A stretch of DNA of 46,622 bases from Alphaproteobacteria bacterium (GTDB taxonomy: Bacteria > Pseudomonadota > Alphaproteobacteria > CAAHEQ01 > UBA3637): positions 1-46,622 of the forward strand of contig JAFTEW010000028.1 of NCBI GenBank assembly GCA_017453485.1, in the 5' to 3' direction. The translations under genes were made by a program, and so were the position numbers. This document shows, piece after piece, positions 26,162-33,818 of this stretch (within the stretch, counting starts at the first letter, position 1; every line of letters begins with the position of its first letter). Under the pieces are notes generated by a model. It was not told the origin of the DNA. It was given only the letters and a program-made list of their open reading frames with translations, and did not search any database.

Positions 26162-26407
26162 ATGGAACAAGAATCTTTGCAATATATCGCTGAGGCAGCC
26201 AAGTATTTATCTGTGGGGTTGATCAGTTTGGTCATGTTTGGGGTCGCCAAAGGGGTATCTCAAATTTGGGTGACTATCATTTCGGCAGTCAGTCGTAATC
26301 CCGGTGTTAAAAATGACGTGAGTTTGTTTGCTTGGGGTGGAGCGGCTATTACGGAAGCGATTGCTTTATATGCTCTGGGTTTGGCTATCATTATGCTGTA
26401 TATGTAG
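26162..26407 (+). CDS. atpE: ATP synthase F0 subunit c
   Basis: Subunit c forms the rotor ring. The 81-residue protein is a helical hairpin with the conserved RNP loop (45-47) and proton-binding Glu65 in AAITEAIALYALGL. The helix-1 glycine ladder is degraded: aligned on RNP, the usual G-x-G-x-G-x-G becomes GVAKGVS (27-33), with Lys30 inside the helix. The position equivalent to the sodium-ligating Gln is Val32, so it is probably proton-driven. AAAGGAG precedes the start. Confidence 0.93.
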   Translation: MEQESLQYIAEAAKYLSVGLISLVMFGVAKGVSQIWVTIISAVSRNPGVKNDVSLFAWGGAAITEAIALYALGLAIIMLYM

Positions 26408-26413
26408 GGTTCT

Positions 26414-26860
26414 ATGCCACAATTTGATACATCGGTTTATTTGGCGCAAATCTTTTGGTTATTCATCAGTTTCGGATTCCTGTATCTGATGATGAGTCGG
26501 TTGATATGTCCGATGATTGAAGAAGTTCTTTCAGAACGGGAACGGTGCATACAGCAAACCCTTAATCAAGCGGAGGTATTGACGGCTGCCGCCGATGATT
26601 TGAATAATCGCTATCAAGCCTATATCCAAATTGCCGAAAAGGAAAAGAATGAGAAAATCCAAGCCGCCTACACACGCTTACAAAAGAAAAGTATTACTCA
26701 GGAAAACAGACAGGAGGCTCTTTTGCGGCGACGGATTCGGACAATGGATCAAAAGATCAAAGCAACCTCAACCCTGCTCCGTCAAGAGTCAGATAAATTA
26801 TCGGGGGTATTGGCGGCGCAGTTGGCAACACAAATTGAGCGTATGGGAGATGACGTATGA
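26414..26860 (+). CDS. atpG: ATP synthase F0 subunit b'
   Basis: The 148-residue protein has one N-terminal membrane helix (about 8-28, LAQIFWLFISFGFLYLMMSRL) and a long charged helix, the form of a peripheral-stalk subunit. The conserved P-x-I-E-x-V-L-x-x-R element is present as PMIEEVLSERE. Together with the next gene it makes the b'/b heterodimer seen in alphaproteobacteria and phototrophs. It overlaps the next gene by 4 bases. Naming varies (atpG, atpF2, atpX). Confidence 0.9.
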   Translation: MPQFDTSVYLAQIFWLFISFGFLYLMMSRLICPMIEEVLSERERCIQQTLNQAEVLTAAADDLNNRYQAYIQIAEKEKNEKIQAAYTRLQKKSITQENRQEALLRRRIRTMDQKIKATSTLLRQESDKLSGVLAAQLATQIERMGDDV

Positions 26861-27372
26861 TACACATTCTGCAATCCCCGGAATTTTGGACGGCTATGGC
26901 TTTTATTTTTGTTGTCGGAATGGCTTCACGACCGGTTTTACGAGGATTAAATCATTGGGCAGAGCGGCAAGCCCAAAAAATTCGTTCGCATCAGGAAGAG
27001 GCTGAGGCTGTTCTAAAAAAAGCCAAAGATTTGAAACAAACATATGAAAAAAACTACCGTCATCGGTTTGTGGAACGTCAGAGAATTATGCGGGCTGCCG
27101 ATGATGAAATTGCAGCCCTGACCGCACAAACGGAACAGCGTATGCGGGATCGTCAAATCCGTAAAAAACAGGAAGTGGAATTACGATTAAAAATGATGGC
27201 GGAAAACGGGCGTCAGGATATCAAGCGTCAGATGCTGAACCGTGTGATCCGTCAAACCGCAAACCTGTTGGAAGAACGGCGAGACCATTCAACCGAGCAG
27301 TCCTCCGATTTATTGAAACAGGCATTTGTCGCTTTGGACCGATATGCCGGCGTATTGGATCAATCCAAGTAA
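26857..27372 (+). CDS. atpF: ATP synthase F0 subunit b
   Basis: The 171-residue protein has a short N-terminal membrane helix (EFWTAMAFIFVVGMASRPV, about 9-27) followed by a long charged coiled-coil stalk of the b-subunit type. With b' it connects F0 to F1. It is the last gene of the F0 cluster; the F1 genes (atpHAGDC) are not in this window. It runs convergently into mutY, overlapping its end by 13 bases. Confidence 0.9.
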   Translation: MIHILQSPEFWTAMAFIFVVGMASRPVLRGLNHWAERQAQKIRSHQEEAEAVLKKAKDLKQTYEKNYRHRFVERQRIMRAADDEIAALTAQTEQRMRDRQIRKKQEVELRLKMMAENGRQDIKRQMLNRVIRQTANLLEERRDHSTEQSSDLLKQAFVALDRYAGVLDQSK

Positions 27373-28355
27373 ATATGTTTATGAATCACTTTTCCCATCA
27401 GGGTTGAAAAGGGATATTTTTCAAACTTTGCCGGCGGAACAAAAAGACCGTTGGGAATAGGGGGGATTTCGGCTTCAATCCGATTGATGATTAAAGTCAA
27501 TTTAAAATGAGTAAATGTGTGAGTAATCTTATCCGCAGAGGAATGAATCGGAAAAAGAGGATTTTCTTCCCGATAGCGCCAAGGAAACTCGTACAGGCCG
27601 GATAAAAGTCCTTTTTCCGTTCGCTTGCGAATGCAATATTCATTTCTGTGATTTTTAATTAGCCAAACATATCCGGTTCGTTCCTGCTTTTCGGGTTTAC
27701 TTATCAGCGGAATTTTATCGGTAATCTGTTTGATGTGTGCTTGGCAATCTTTCGCCCAAGGGCACAAATGACATAACGGATGCTCCGGCGTGCAAACGGT
27801 TGCCCCTAAATCCATAATGGCCGAGGCATAGTCTGCCCCCTGTTTTTTTGGGGTCAGCGGTTTGGCCAAGGCATATATTTCTTCCTTTGTGACGGCATGT
27901 GTTAATCCGTAGAGGCGTGCAATTACCCGAATAACGTTCCCATCCACAACCGTTTCTGGCAAATTAAAGGCAAAACAACAGATACTGGATGCCGTATAGG
28001 GACCTATGCCGGGTAATTTTAACAGTTCAGTTCGGTCAGCCGGTATTTTGCCTTGATACTTATCCATCAAAACACGGGCACATTCGTGCAGTTTACGGGC
28101 GCGAGTATAATATCCCAGTCCCTGCCATTGCAACAGTACATCCTGAATGTCGGCTGCCGCCAGTGTTTGAATGTCTGGAAAACGACCCATCCAACGGGGA
28201 AAATAATCCAAAACCGTTTTGACGGTCGTTTGTTGCAACATGATTTCGGAAATCCAAACGGCATAGGGATTTTCATGTGCACGACCCTTGACCCGCCAAG
28301 GCATATCCCGGCCATTTGCCTGAAACCATGTCAGTAATTTGTTGGACAGATTCAT
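27360..28355 (-). CDS. mutY: adenine DNA glycosylase MutY
   Basis: MutY removes adenine paired with 8-oxoguanine. The 331-residue protein has catalytic Glu37 (SEIMLQQTTV), helix-hairpin-helix LPGIGPYTA, catalytic Asp138 (VVDGNVIRV) and four iron-sulfur cysteines at 188, 195, 198 and 204 (C-X6-C-X2-C-X5-C). A NUDIX-like C-terminal domain for 8-oxoG recognition follows. Its start overlaps the upstream Clp-like stop by one base, so it is co-translated with that gene. Confidence 0.96.
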   Translation of the reverse strand: MNLSNKLLTWFQANGRDMPWRVKGRAHENPYAVWISEIMLQQTTVKTVLDYFPRWMGRFPDIQTLAAADIQDVLLQWQGLGYYTRARKLHECARVLMDKYQGKIPADRTELLKLPGIGPYTASSICCFAFNLPETVVDGNVIRVIARLYGLTHAVTKEEIYALAKPLTPKKQGADYASAIMDLGATVCTPEHPLCHLCPWAKDCQAHIKQITDKIPLISKPEKQERTGYVWLIKNHRNEYCIRKRTEKGLLSGLYEFPWRYREENPLFPIHSSADKITHTFTHFKLTLIINRIEAEIPPIPNGLFVPPAKFEKYPFSTLMGKVIHKHIYLD

Positions 28356-30466
28356 CAGATATCCAAATCTTCTTCCGGTGTCAGCTCATGTGGCTGTTCA
28401 GGGGTAGATTCTCCCTGAGCCAATTGTTCTATGGCATCATCCAAGGAAGCAGGTTTGTCCGCAAGTATTTTTTGCTCAGGCTTTTGGGCCGTTTCTGTTT
28501 CGGTCGCCGTTGTTTCTGCATCGGAGTTTGAGGGAGGTGTCATCTGTTCATCCATATCCGCCGGCGGACGAATATCGGGAATCGGATCTTCATCAGCATC
28601 TCCTTCATTTATTGATTCGGAAGGAACAGAGATATCTGTCGGTTGTTGCGTGTTCGGTTCGTCTTCTTCAATCGGTGCTTCCGGAACAGAAAGAGGAACA
28701 ACCTCTTCCTTTTGGACGGTTTGAACCGTTCGGGCCAATACCTGCAATTTACGTTTAGAGTTCGGATCAACCCGTAAATAGACATCTTGACCGGCCTTAA
28801 TTTTACCCTGCATCACTAAAAGAGATAGAGGTGTTTCTACCTGTTCTTGGATTAAACGCTTTAAGGCACGGACACCGAATTTAGAGGTAAAGACTTCCTC
28901 AACAAACCAATCTTTGGCCCGTTCATCAACAACAACGTTCAGGTTGACGGCTTTGGCCCGCTTTAACAACTTATTCAAATGAATATCAACAATGGCACGT
29001 AAGTCTTCTTCCTTTAACTGGTGGAAGGAAACAATGTCATCCAAACGGTTTAAAAATTCGGGCCGGAAATATTCGGTTAATTTTTCAACCCGCTGATAAC
29101 TGGGTAGGTTTGCCCCGACGTTTGATGTTAAAATAATAATTGTGTTTCGAAAGTCAACGGTCACACCCTTACTATCAGTTAAGCGGCCTTCATCCAACAA
29201 TTGCAACATCAAGTTTAAAATATCCAAGTGGGCTTTTTCAATTTCATCGAACAAAACGACTTGGAATGGTTTTAAGCGAACCGATTCCGTCAGTAAACCG
29301 CCGGCTTCAAACCCTGGGGACCCCGGTGGCGGACCAATTAATCGGGTGACAGATGTGCGTTCCATATATTCGGACATATCAATACGCAGTAAAGCCGTTT
29401 CGTCATTAAACATAAAATCTGCCAACGATTTGGCCAATTCTGTTTTACCGACCCCTGTCGTTCCGATAAACAGGAAAGAACCGATGGGACGATTGGGGTC
29501 TTGCAGCCCTGATCTGGCTCGGCGTAAAGCATCGGCAACAACTTTAACAGCATTGTCTTGGCCGACAACCCGCTTGCGGAGGAGTTCTTCGGCTTTGGCC
29601 AAGCGATGACGCTCTTCGGCATCAACTTTTTCAACGGGGATGCCTGTCCAATTGGCGATGGTGCGATTGCAAAAATCAACATCCAGAACATCTGTGTTTT
29701 CGTCAATTTCACCGCGCGCAATATCCATTTTCAAAAGACTGGCCGAATCATCCAGCAAATCCAGTGCTTTTTCCGGAAAATAACGGTTTTTGATATAACG
29801 ATGGGTCAATTGGCAGGCCGCTTTTACCGTTTCAGTTGGAATTTTAATGCCATAGTGGTCTTCCAGTTTTCCTTTGCGACCGTCAACGATTTCAATGCTA
29901 TCATTTAGGTTAGGTTCTTCCAATAATAGCGTTTGAACACATCCCATAACGGCGGTGTCTTTTTCCATATAACCGACATAATGCAGAGTATCTGTTTCAA
30001 TGATACAGGATAATTCACCGGCCAACAGTGCTAATTTTAAAAATTTGGCCGGCTCTTTGTTTTCAGGATTTGTATCAACATACACCAAGAACGAGATGTC
30101 TTTTAAGTAAAGAACCTGTTTATGATGACTGTCCAATACGGATTGCATGACCCGTTTGGTCAATTCGGCATATTCTTCCTCGGACTTTGTATCCAACATC
30201 AGGCGCGGAACATCCAGGCCGACAACTTCTCGACGTAATTCATCCGGGGCGTTTTCGGAAGAAATAAAAGCAATTAACCCTTCAATTAACGCCGTTTTAC
30301 CGATACCGGACGGCCCGACAACAACAGGGTTGCTTTTAGAACTGCGCAGCATAATGTGAATCAGGCGCTCTAACTCTGTTTCCCGGCCGACTAATTCCGT
30401 TAACTGACCGGCTCGCGCCATCGCCGAATAATTGATTAGATATTTGGAAACATCAGGTGTCGGCAT
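28355..30466 (-). CDS. degenerate two-ring Clp/Hsp100 AAA+ ATPase
   Basis: The product is 703 residues. It has two AAA+ rings like ClpA/ClpB but lacks the N-domain, the ClpB middle domain and the ClpP-binding loop (the D2 segment before FRPEFLNRLD is very short). In D1 Walker A is intact (GPSGIGKT, 51-58), but the Walker B Asp-Glu is Lys122-Asp123, the Arg-finger pair is Gly175-Cys176 and the pore-loop Tyr is Ser95. D2 keeps GTTGVGKT (335-342), Asp407-Glu408, Arg474 and Arg533, but its pore aromatic is also lost (GSPG, 382-385). Residues about 585-703 are an acidic Pro/Glu/Thr tail. It is neither clearly ClpA nor ClpB. GAGGA precedes the start. Confidence 0.85.
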   Translation of the reverse strand: MPTPDVSKYLINYSAMARAGQLTELVGRETELERLIHIMLRSSKSNPVVVGPSGIGKTALIEGLIAFISSENAPDELRREVVGLDVPRLMLDTKSEEEYAELTKRVMQSVLDSHHKQVLYLKDISFLVYVDTNPENKEPAKFLKLALLAGELSCIIETDTLHYVGYMEKDTAVMGCVQTLLLEEPNLNDSIEIVDGRKGKLEDHYGIKIPTETVKAACQLTHRYIKNRYFPEKALDLLDDSASLLKMDIARGEIDENTDVLDVDFCNRTIANWTGIPVEKVDAEERHRLAKAEELLRKRVVGQDNAVKVVADALRRARSGLQDPNRPIGSFLFIGTTGVGKTELAKSLADFMFNDETALLRIDMSEYMERTSVTRLIGPPPGSPGFEAGGLLTESVRLKPFQVVLFDEIEKAHLDILNLMLQLLDEGRLTDSKGVTVDFRNTIIILTSNVGANLPSYQRVEKLTEYFRPEFLNRLDDIVSFHQLKEEDLRAIVDIHLNKLLKRAKAVNLNVVVDERAKDWFVEEVFTSKFGVRALKRLIQEQVETPLSLLVMQGKIKAGQDVYLRVDPNSKRKLQVLARTVQTVQKEEVVPLSVPEAPIEEDEPNTQQPTDISVPSESINEGDADEDPIPDIRPPADMDEQMTPPSNSDAETTATETETAQKPEQKILADKPASLDDAIEQLAQGESTPEQPHELTPEEDLDI

Positions 30467-30469
30467 GGT

Positions 30470-31552
30470 CTAATCCTCATCCGACGGGGTACCGAATGTA
30501 AAGGTATGACGATAGTGTAGATCACCCTTTTGTTCATCTGCATCTTGGTAGTCCCCATCCGGAATTTCTTTGTCTTCCAGGACAATGTAGGCATTATAGT
30601 TAGAACCCTGCATCCGCGCCTGCATATAGGCTTTTTGCGGATCACCCCAAATTAATAATTCCTTATCATCCGGATAACCGTATGTTTCATACATCATGTT
30701 CCAAAAGGCATCTCTACGGCGAACTTTTTTGGCCAGGTTGCGACGTGTAAAATTCAAAGAATTATCGCCCTTGTTTTCATAAAAAATCTTATAAGCGACA
30801 TTGTCTGTCGCATGGGTAGAAAATAAAACCTGCATATATTCGGCCGTTGCAGGTTTTGCCATCGTCATTGAGGATATGTAATAAACCTCATCGTCCTTGG
30901 CTTGATCAATAATACAATCTTTGATGACCTCTACCCGATGAAGGCCGGCATTGCGGCAGTTATGTTCATAAAACGATGTTCGATGTAAAGGAATCCCATG
31001 TTCAACGCGGGTTATCACATAATCATTGTCAGTTGCGATTTCGGCCACCTCATCCGGTGTCATCCCCAATTCAATCCCCGAAACATCAAATAAGTGAACG
31101 TCATGCATTTGGCCGAACAGTTTTTCCAAAGATGTCGGCATTTTAGGCGCTTCTGTTTTTGCCGGTTGCTTAGTTTCCGGCTGCTTTGTTTGGGCCTTTT
31201 CGGCTTCGGCTTTGGCCCGTTCGGCCTGATATTTTTGAATTTCTTCGTTCAATTGGCGGGACATCTCGTTTGATTTTTCGTCGGACAGTCGATATTCAAC
31301 GGCAATATCCGAACGCGTTTGTTTTTGTGTTTTTGGTGCCAGTTTGTTGGAACGCGGTAAAGGAGTCTGTTTTTGTGTGTTATCCAAAGAAACTGTCACA
31401 TCCGGTAATTCATCCGGGGTCAGGTAAATCTTATCTTTTGGTTTTGCTTGTCGCCCCAAATTAGGGGTATCGTCATCAAATAGTGGAACTTGCGCCATTG
31501 ATCCGACAGAGAATAAAATAGAAAAAATGAAAGCACAAAACTTAAAATTCAT
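30470..31552 (-). CDS. exported protein with unknown C-terminal domain
   Basis: The product is 360 residues. A signal peptide (NFKFCAFIFSILFSVGSMA) is followed by a low-complexity Pro/Lys/Gln region with a helical Glu/Lys/Ala stretch (about 85-140), then a folded domain from about residue 150 (HLFDVSGIELGMTPDEVAEI, similar in style to SmpA/OmlA-like 'G-M-T-x-D-E-V' starts) with two Cys (NCRNAG, KDCIID). The ATG at 31552 has GAGGT 7 bases upstream; a GTG at 31561 is less likely. It ends 3 bases before the Clp-like start and heads that operon. The role is unknown. Confidence 0.75.
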   Translation of the reverse strand: MNFKFCAFIFSILFSVGSMAQVPLFDDDTPNLGRQAKPKDKIYLTPDELPDVTVSLDNTQKQTPLPRSNKLAPKTQKQTRSDIAVEYRLSDEKSNEMSRQLNEEIQKYQAERAKAEAEKAQTKQPETKQPAKTEAPKMPTSLEKLFGQMHDVHLFDVSGIELGMTPDEVAEIATDNDYVITRVEHGIPLHRTSFYEHNCRNAGLHRVEVIKDCIIDQAKDDEVYYISSMTMAKPATAEYMQVLFSTHATDNVAYKIFYENKGDNSLNFTRRNLAKKVRRRDAFWNMMYETYGYPDDKELLIWGDPQKAYMQARMQGSNYNAYIVLEDKEIPDGDYQDADEQKGDLHYRHTFTFGTPSDED

Positions 31553-31573
31553 TACAGACACCTCTTTTTTAAC

Positions 31574-31602
31574 TTGACCTTTCGGAAATATACCGTTAAT
31601 AT
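31574..31602 (+). promoter_or_regulatory. promoter of the LOG-family/mlaA genes
   Basis: TTGACC (31574-31579) and TAATAT (31597-31602) are 17 bases apart, giving a leader of about 43 bases before the ATG at 31652. Confidence 0.65.
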
Positions 31603-31651
31603 AAATATATCTTATGTTCTAACGGAAATAAAAACTAAAAGCAAGGAAAAA

Positions 31652-32242
31652 ATGAGTCAAATCAAAACAGTTGTTGTTTTTTGCGGCGGATCAACCGGAA
31701 AAAAAGAAATTTTCATGAAGGAAGCCTTTGCCGTCGGTAAAACGCTGGCAGAAAATAATATCCGCTTGATTTATGGTGCCGGCGGTCAGGGGATGATGCG
31801 TGCCGTCGCCGAAGGGGCTTTATCCGAAGACGGCTATGTCATCGGGACAACCATTCAATCTTTGTTCGGTATAGAGCGGCCGGATTTGGCGACTAAGGTA
31901 TCCAAAATGGAAATTTTCCAAACGATGTATGAACGAAAAGTGTCCATGACCAAACAGGCCGATGCGGCTGTTGTTTTACCCGGCGGATTGGGAACGATGG
32001 ACGAATTGTTTGAATTGGTGGTGTTGCGCCAGTTGGGTATCAGCAAACAACCGATTATTGTTCTGAATACGGACGGATATTATAATACCTTGCGTCAGTG
32101 GTTGTTTGAAATGACGGGTATGGGTTTTGCCAAACCCCATCAGTTAAAGTTAATTCATTTTGTTGATACGGTTGAAGAAATTGTTCCCGCCCTCCGGTTT
32201 CAGAAGAAGTTGATCGAGCAGGAGCCTCAAAAAGATGCCTGA
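31652..32242 (+). CDS. LOG-family nucleoside 5'-monophosphate phosphoribohydrolase
   Basis: The 196-residue protein is a Rossmann-fold LOG ('lonely guy') enzyme. The diagnostic motifs are PGGLGTMDE at 110-118 and the MYERKVSM segment near 92-99 (usual M-H-E-R-K). These enzymes release a base from nucleoside 5'-monophosphates; in plants this activates cytokinin, while in bacteria the substrate is often unclear. The ATG at 31652 follows AAGGA and lies after the promoter; longer forms start inside it. Its end overlaps mlaA by 8 bases. Confidence 0.9.
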   Translation: MSQIKTVVVFCGGSTGKKEIFMKEAFAVGKTLAENNIRLIYGAGGQGMMRAVAEGALSEDGYVIGTTIQSLFGIERPDLATKVSKMEIFQTMYERKVSMTKQADAAVVLPGGLGTMDELFELVVLRQLGISKQPIIVLNTDGYYNTLRQWLFEMTGMGFAKPHQLKLIHFVDTVEEIVPALRFQKKLIEQEPQKDA

Positions 32243-33017
32243 ACAGTGGCAAAAACGGATTGGTGTTTTATCGGTGTGTGTCCTGTTGTGCGGATGTGCC
32301 ATCAAGCCGACGGATCCGGATGAATTAGCCGCATATTACCAAAACAATGATCCGTTGGAGCCGATGAATCGGGCTGTTTTCAGTTTTAATCAGGTAGCGG
32401 ATGAATATGTCATGGCTCCTGTTGTGCGCGGATATCGAAACGTTGTACCGTCACCGGTTCGGGAAGGCGCTGATAATTTTTTCACAAATCTGAAACAACC
32501 GGTGTATTTGGTCAATTCGGTCCTTCAAGGGGATTTCAAAGCTGCCGGTCAGGTTGGTGGCCGGTTTGTTGTGAACACGTTTTTGGGCTTTTTCGGCCTT
32601 TATGATACAGCTTCCGAATTGGATATGCCGATTGTTAAACGGGATTTTGGACAAACATTGGCTGTATGGGGAGTTAAAGACAGCGGCCCCTATGTCATGT
32701 TGCCAATTTTGGGGCCTTCAACCGTTCGGGATACGATCGGTATGGGGGTTGATGCTTTTGCAGATCCGGTTGATTGGGTATTATATGAGCATGATCCGTG
32801 GTTGGCTTGGGGGCGGGCCGGGGCCAATGGGTTTATCGCATTGGATCATTCGCGTGACCTGATGGATGATATGAAGAAAAATTCAACGGATTATTATGCG
32901 ACGATGCGAAGTATGTATCAGCAAAATCGTCAAAAAGAAATCAATCATGTTCGGGGAGAGGCTCAGGAAACGCAGGCAGCCTATGATTTTGACTTCCCTG
33001 ATGATGAAGATGAATGA
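32235..33017 (+). CDS. mlaA: lipid asymmetry lipoprotein MlaA
   Basis: MlaA removes misplaced phospholipids from the outer leaflet of the outer membrane. The 260-residue protein has a lipobox ending at Cys21 (VLLCGC), then NNDPLEPMNRAVFSFN, RGYRNVVPSPVREG, NFFTNLKQPVYLVN and DFGQTLAVWGVKDSGPYVMLPILGPS, all typical of MlaA/VacJ. The C-terminus is acidic. It is translationally coupled to the LOG gene and followed by mlaC under its own promoter; mlaD-F are not here. Confidence 0.96.
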   Translation: MPEQWQKRIGVLSVCVLLCGCAIKPTDPDELAAYYQNNDPLEPMNRAVFSFNQVADEYVMAPVVRGYRNVVPSPVREGADNFFTNLKQPVYLVNSVLQGDFKAAGQVGGRFVVNTFLGFFGLYDTASELDMPIVKRDFGQTLAVWGVKDSGPYVMLPILGPSTVRDTIGMGVDAFADPVDWVLYEHDPWLAWGRAGANGFIALDHSRDLMDDMKKNSTDYYATMRSMYQQNRQKEINHVRGEAQETQAAYDFDFPDDEDE

Positions 33018-33037
33018 AATCATTTATCTGTTTTTGA

Positions 33038-33066
33038 TTGCCAAAGGCACTTTTTTGTGGTAAAAT
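33038..33066 (+). promoter_or_regulatory. mlaC promoter
   Basis: TTGCCA (33038-33043) and TAAAAT (33061-33066) are 17 bases apart, between mlaA and mlaC. Confidence 0.6.
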
Positions 33067-33102
33067 GCCCCAACACGAAAGAATGTTGAAAGGAAAATTG
33101 AT

Positions 33103-33705
33103 ATGAAAAAACTGTATGCCGTTATTTTAGGATTATTGTTTGTGCCGGTAATGGCGTTGGCCGAAAATCCAGCAATAGATTTTGTCAACAATACAGCAGA
33201 TAAGGTTATCAATGAAATTCTGACGGCAGATGTGTCTCGGGATGAAAAAATAGAACGTTTTCGGGAAACATTCACGAATGCCTTGGATTTAAAAAATATC
33301 GGACAATTTGTCTTGGGTGTTCATTGGCGGAAAGCCAGTCCCGAAGATCGGGAAGCTTTTTTGAATGCTTTTATGGATTTTACGACTAAGACATGGGCCG
33401 ATCGGTTTGATTCTTATCAGGGGCAAAAAATTGTCTTTACCGGTGTCAGAAATGCCGAAAAGAATCAATTCTATGTTGACAGTACCATTCAGAATAATCC
33501 GCCGGTGGAAGTTATTTGGCGTTTAAAGCAAAAAGATAATTCCTATCGTATTATTGATATTATTGTTGAAGGTGTCAGTATGGCGATGAGCTATCGCAAC
33601 GAATACAGTTCTTTCCTGCAAAAGCATGATGGAAAAGTATCTGTTTTGACGGCAGAGTTGAAACAAAAAAGCGATAACTTTCAATGGGGCAGCAGCCAAA
33701 AATAA
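33103..33705 (+). CDS. mlaC: periplasmic phospholipid-binding protein MlaC
   Basis: MlaC ferries phospholipid between MlaA and the inner-membrane transporter. The 200-residue protein has a signal peptide (KKLYAVILGLLFVPVMALA) and Tol-Pal/MlaC features: FVNNTADKVINEIL, FVLGVHWRKASPEDREAFLNAF and the later EVIWRLKQKDNSYRIIDIIVEGVSM. AAAGGA precedes the start. The partner mlaA lies immediately upstream. Confidence 0.93.
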   Translation: MKKLYAVILGLLFVPVMALAENPAIDFVNNTADKVINEILTADVSRDEKIERFRETFTNALDLKNIGQFVLGVHWRKASPEDREAFLNAFMDFTTKTWADRFDSYQGQKIVFTGVRNAEKNQFYVDSTIQNNPPVEVIWRLKQKDNSYRIIDIIVEGVSMAMSYRNEYSSFLQKHDGKVSVLTAELKQKSDNFQWGSSQK

Positions 33706-33758
33706 AAAATCTTGATTCAATAAAATCAACAGGTTAAAAAGAGAATTTTTGAAAAACA

Positions 33759-33786
33759 TTGACATTTTTTCAATTCGTGATACAAT
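33759..33786 (+). promoter_or_regulatory. promoter of the MORN-like gene
   Basis: TTGACA (33759-33764) and TACAAT (33781-33786) are 16 bases apart, giving a leader of about 26 bases containing GGAG. Confidence 0.6.
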
Positions 33787-33818
33787 AACCCTTATAGAAA
33801 GTATCGGAGTTATTTTTT

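Noticed and set aside
26162-26407. Sodium-driven ATP synthase
   Set aside because: The position of the sodium-ligating Gln is Val32 and the residue after Glu65 is Ala.
28431-28724. Ser/Gly-rich reading frame opposite the acidic tail of the Clp-like gene
   Set aside because: Composition mirrors the Glu/Pro/Thr-rich tail on the other strand; no independent evidence.
28355-30466. Naming the AAA+ protein clpA or clpB
   Set aside because: It lacks the N-domain, middle domain and ClpP loop and has altered catalytic and pore residues; either name would mislead.
33712-33729. Terminator after mlaC (TTGATT/AATCAA inverted repeat)
   Set aside because: The stem is six mostly A/T pairs with no T run, too weak to call.
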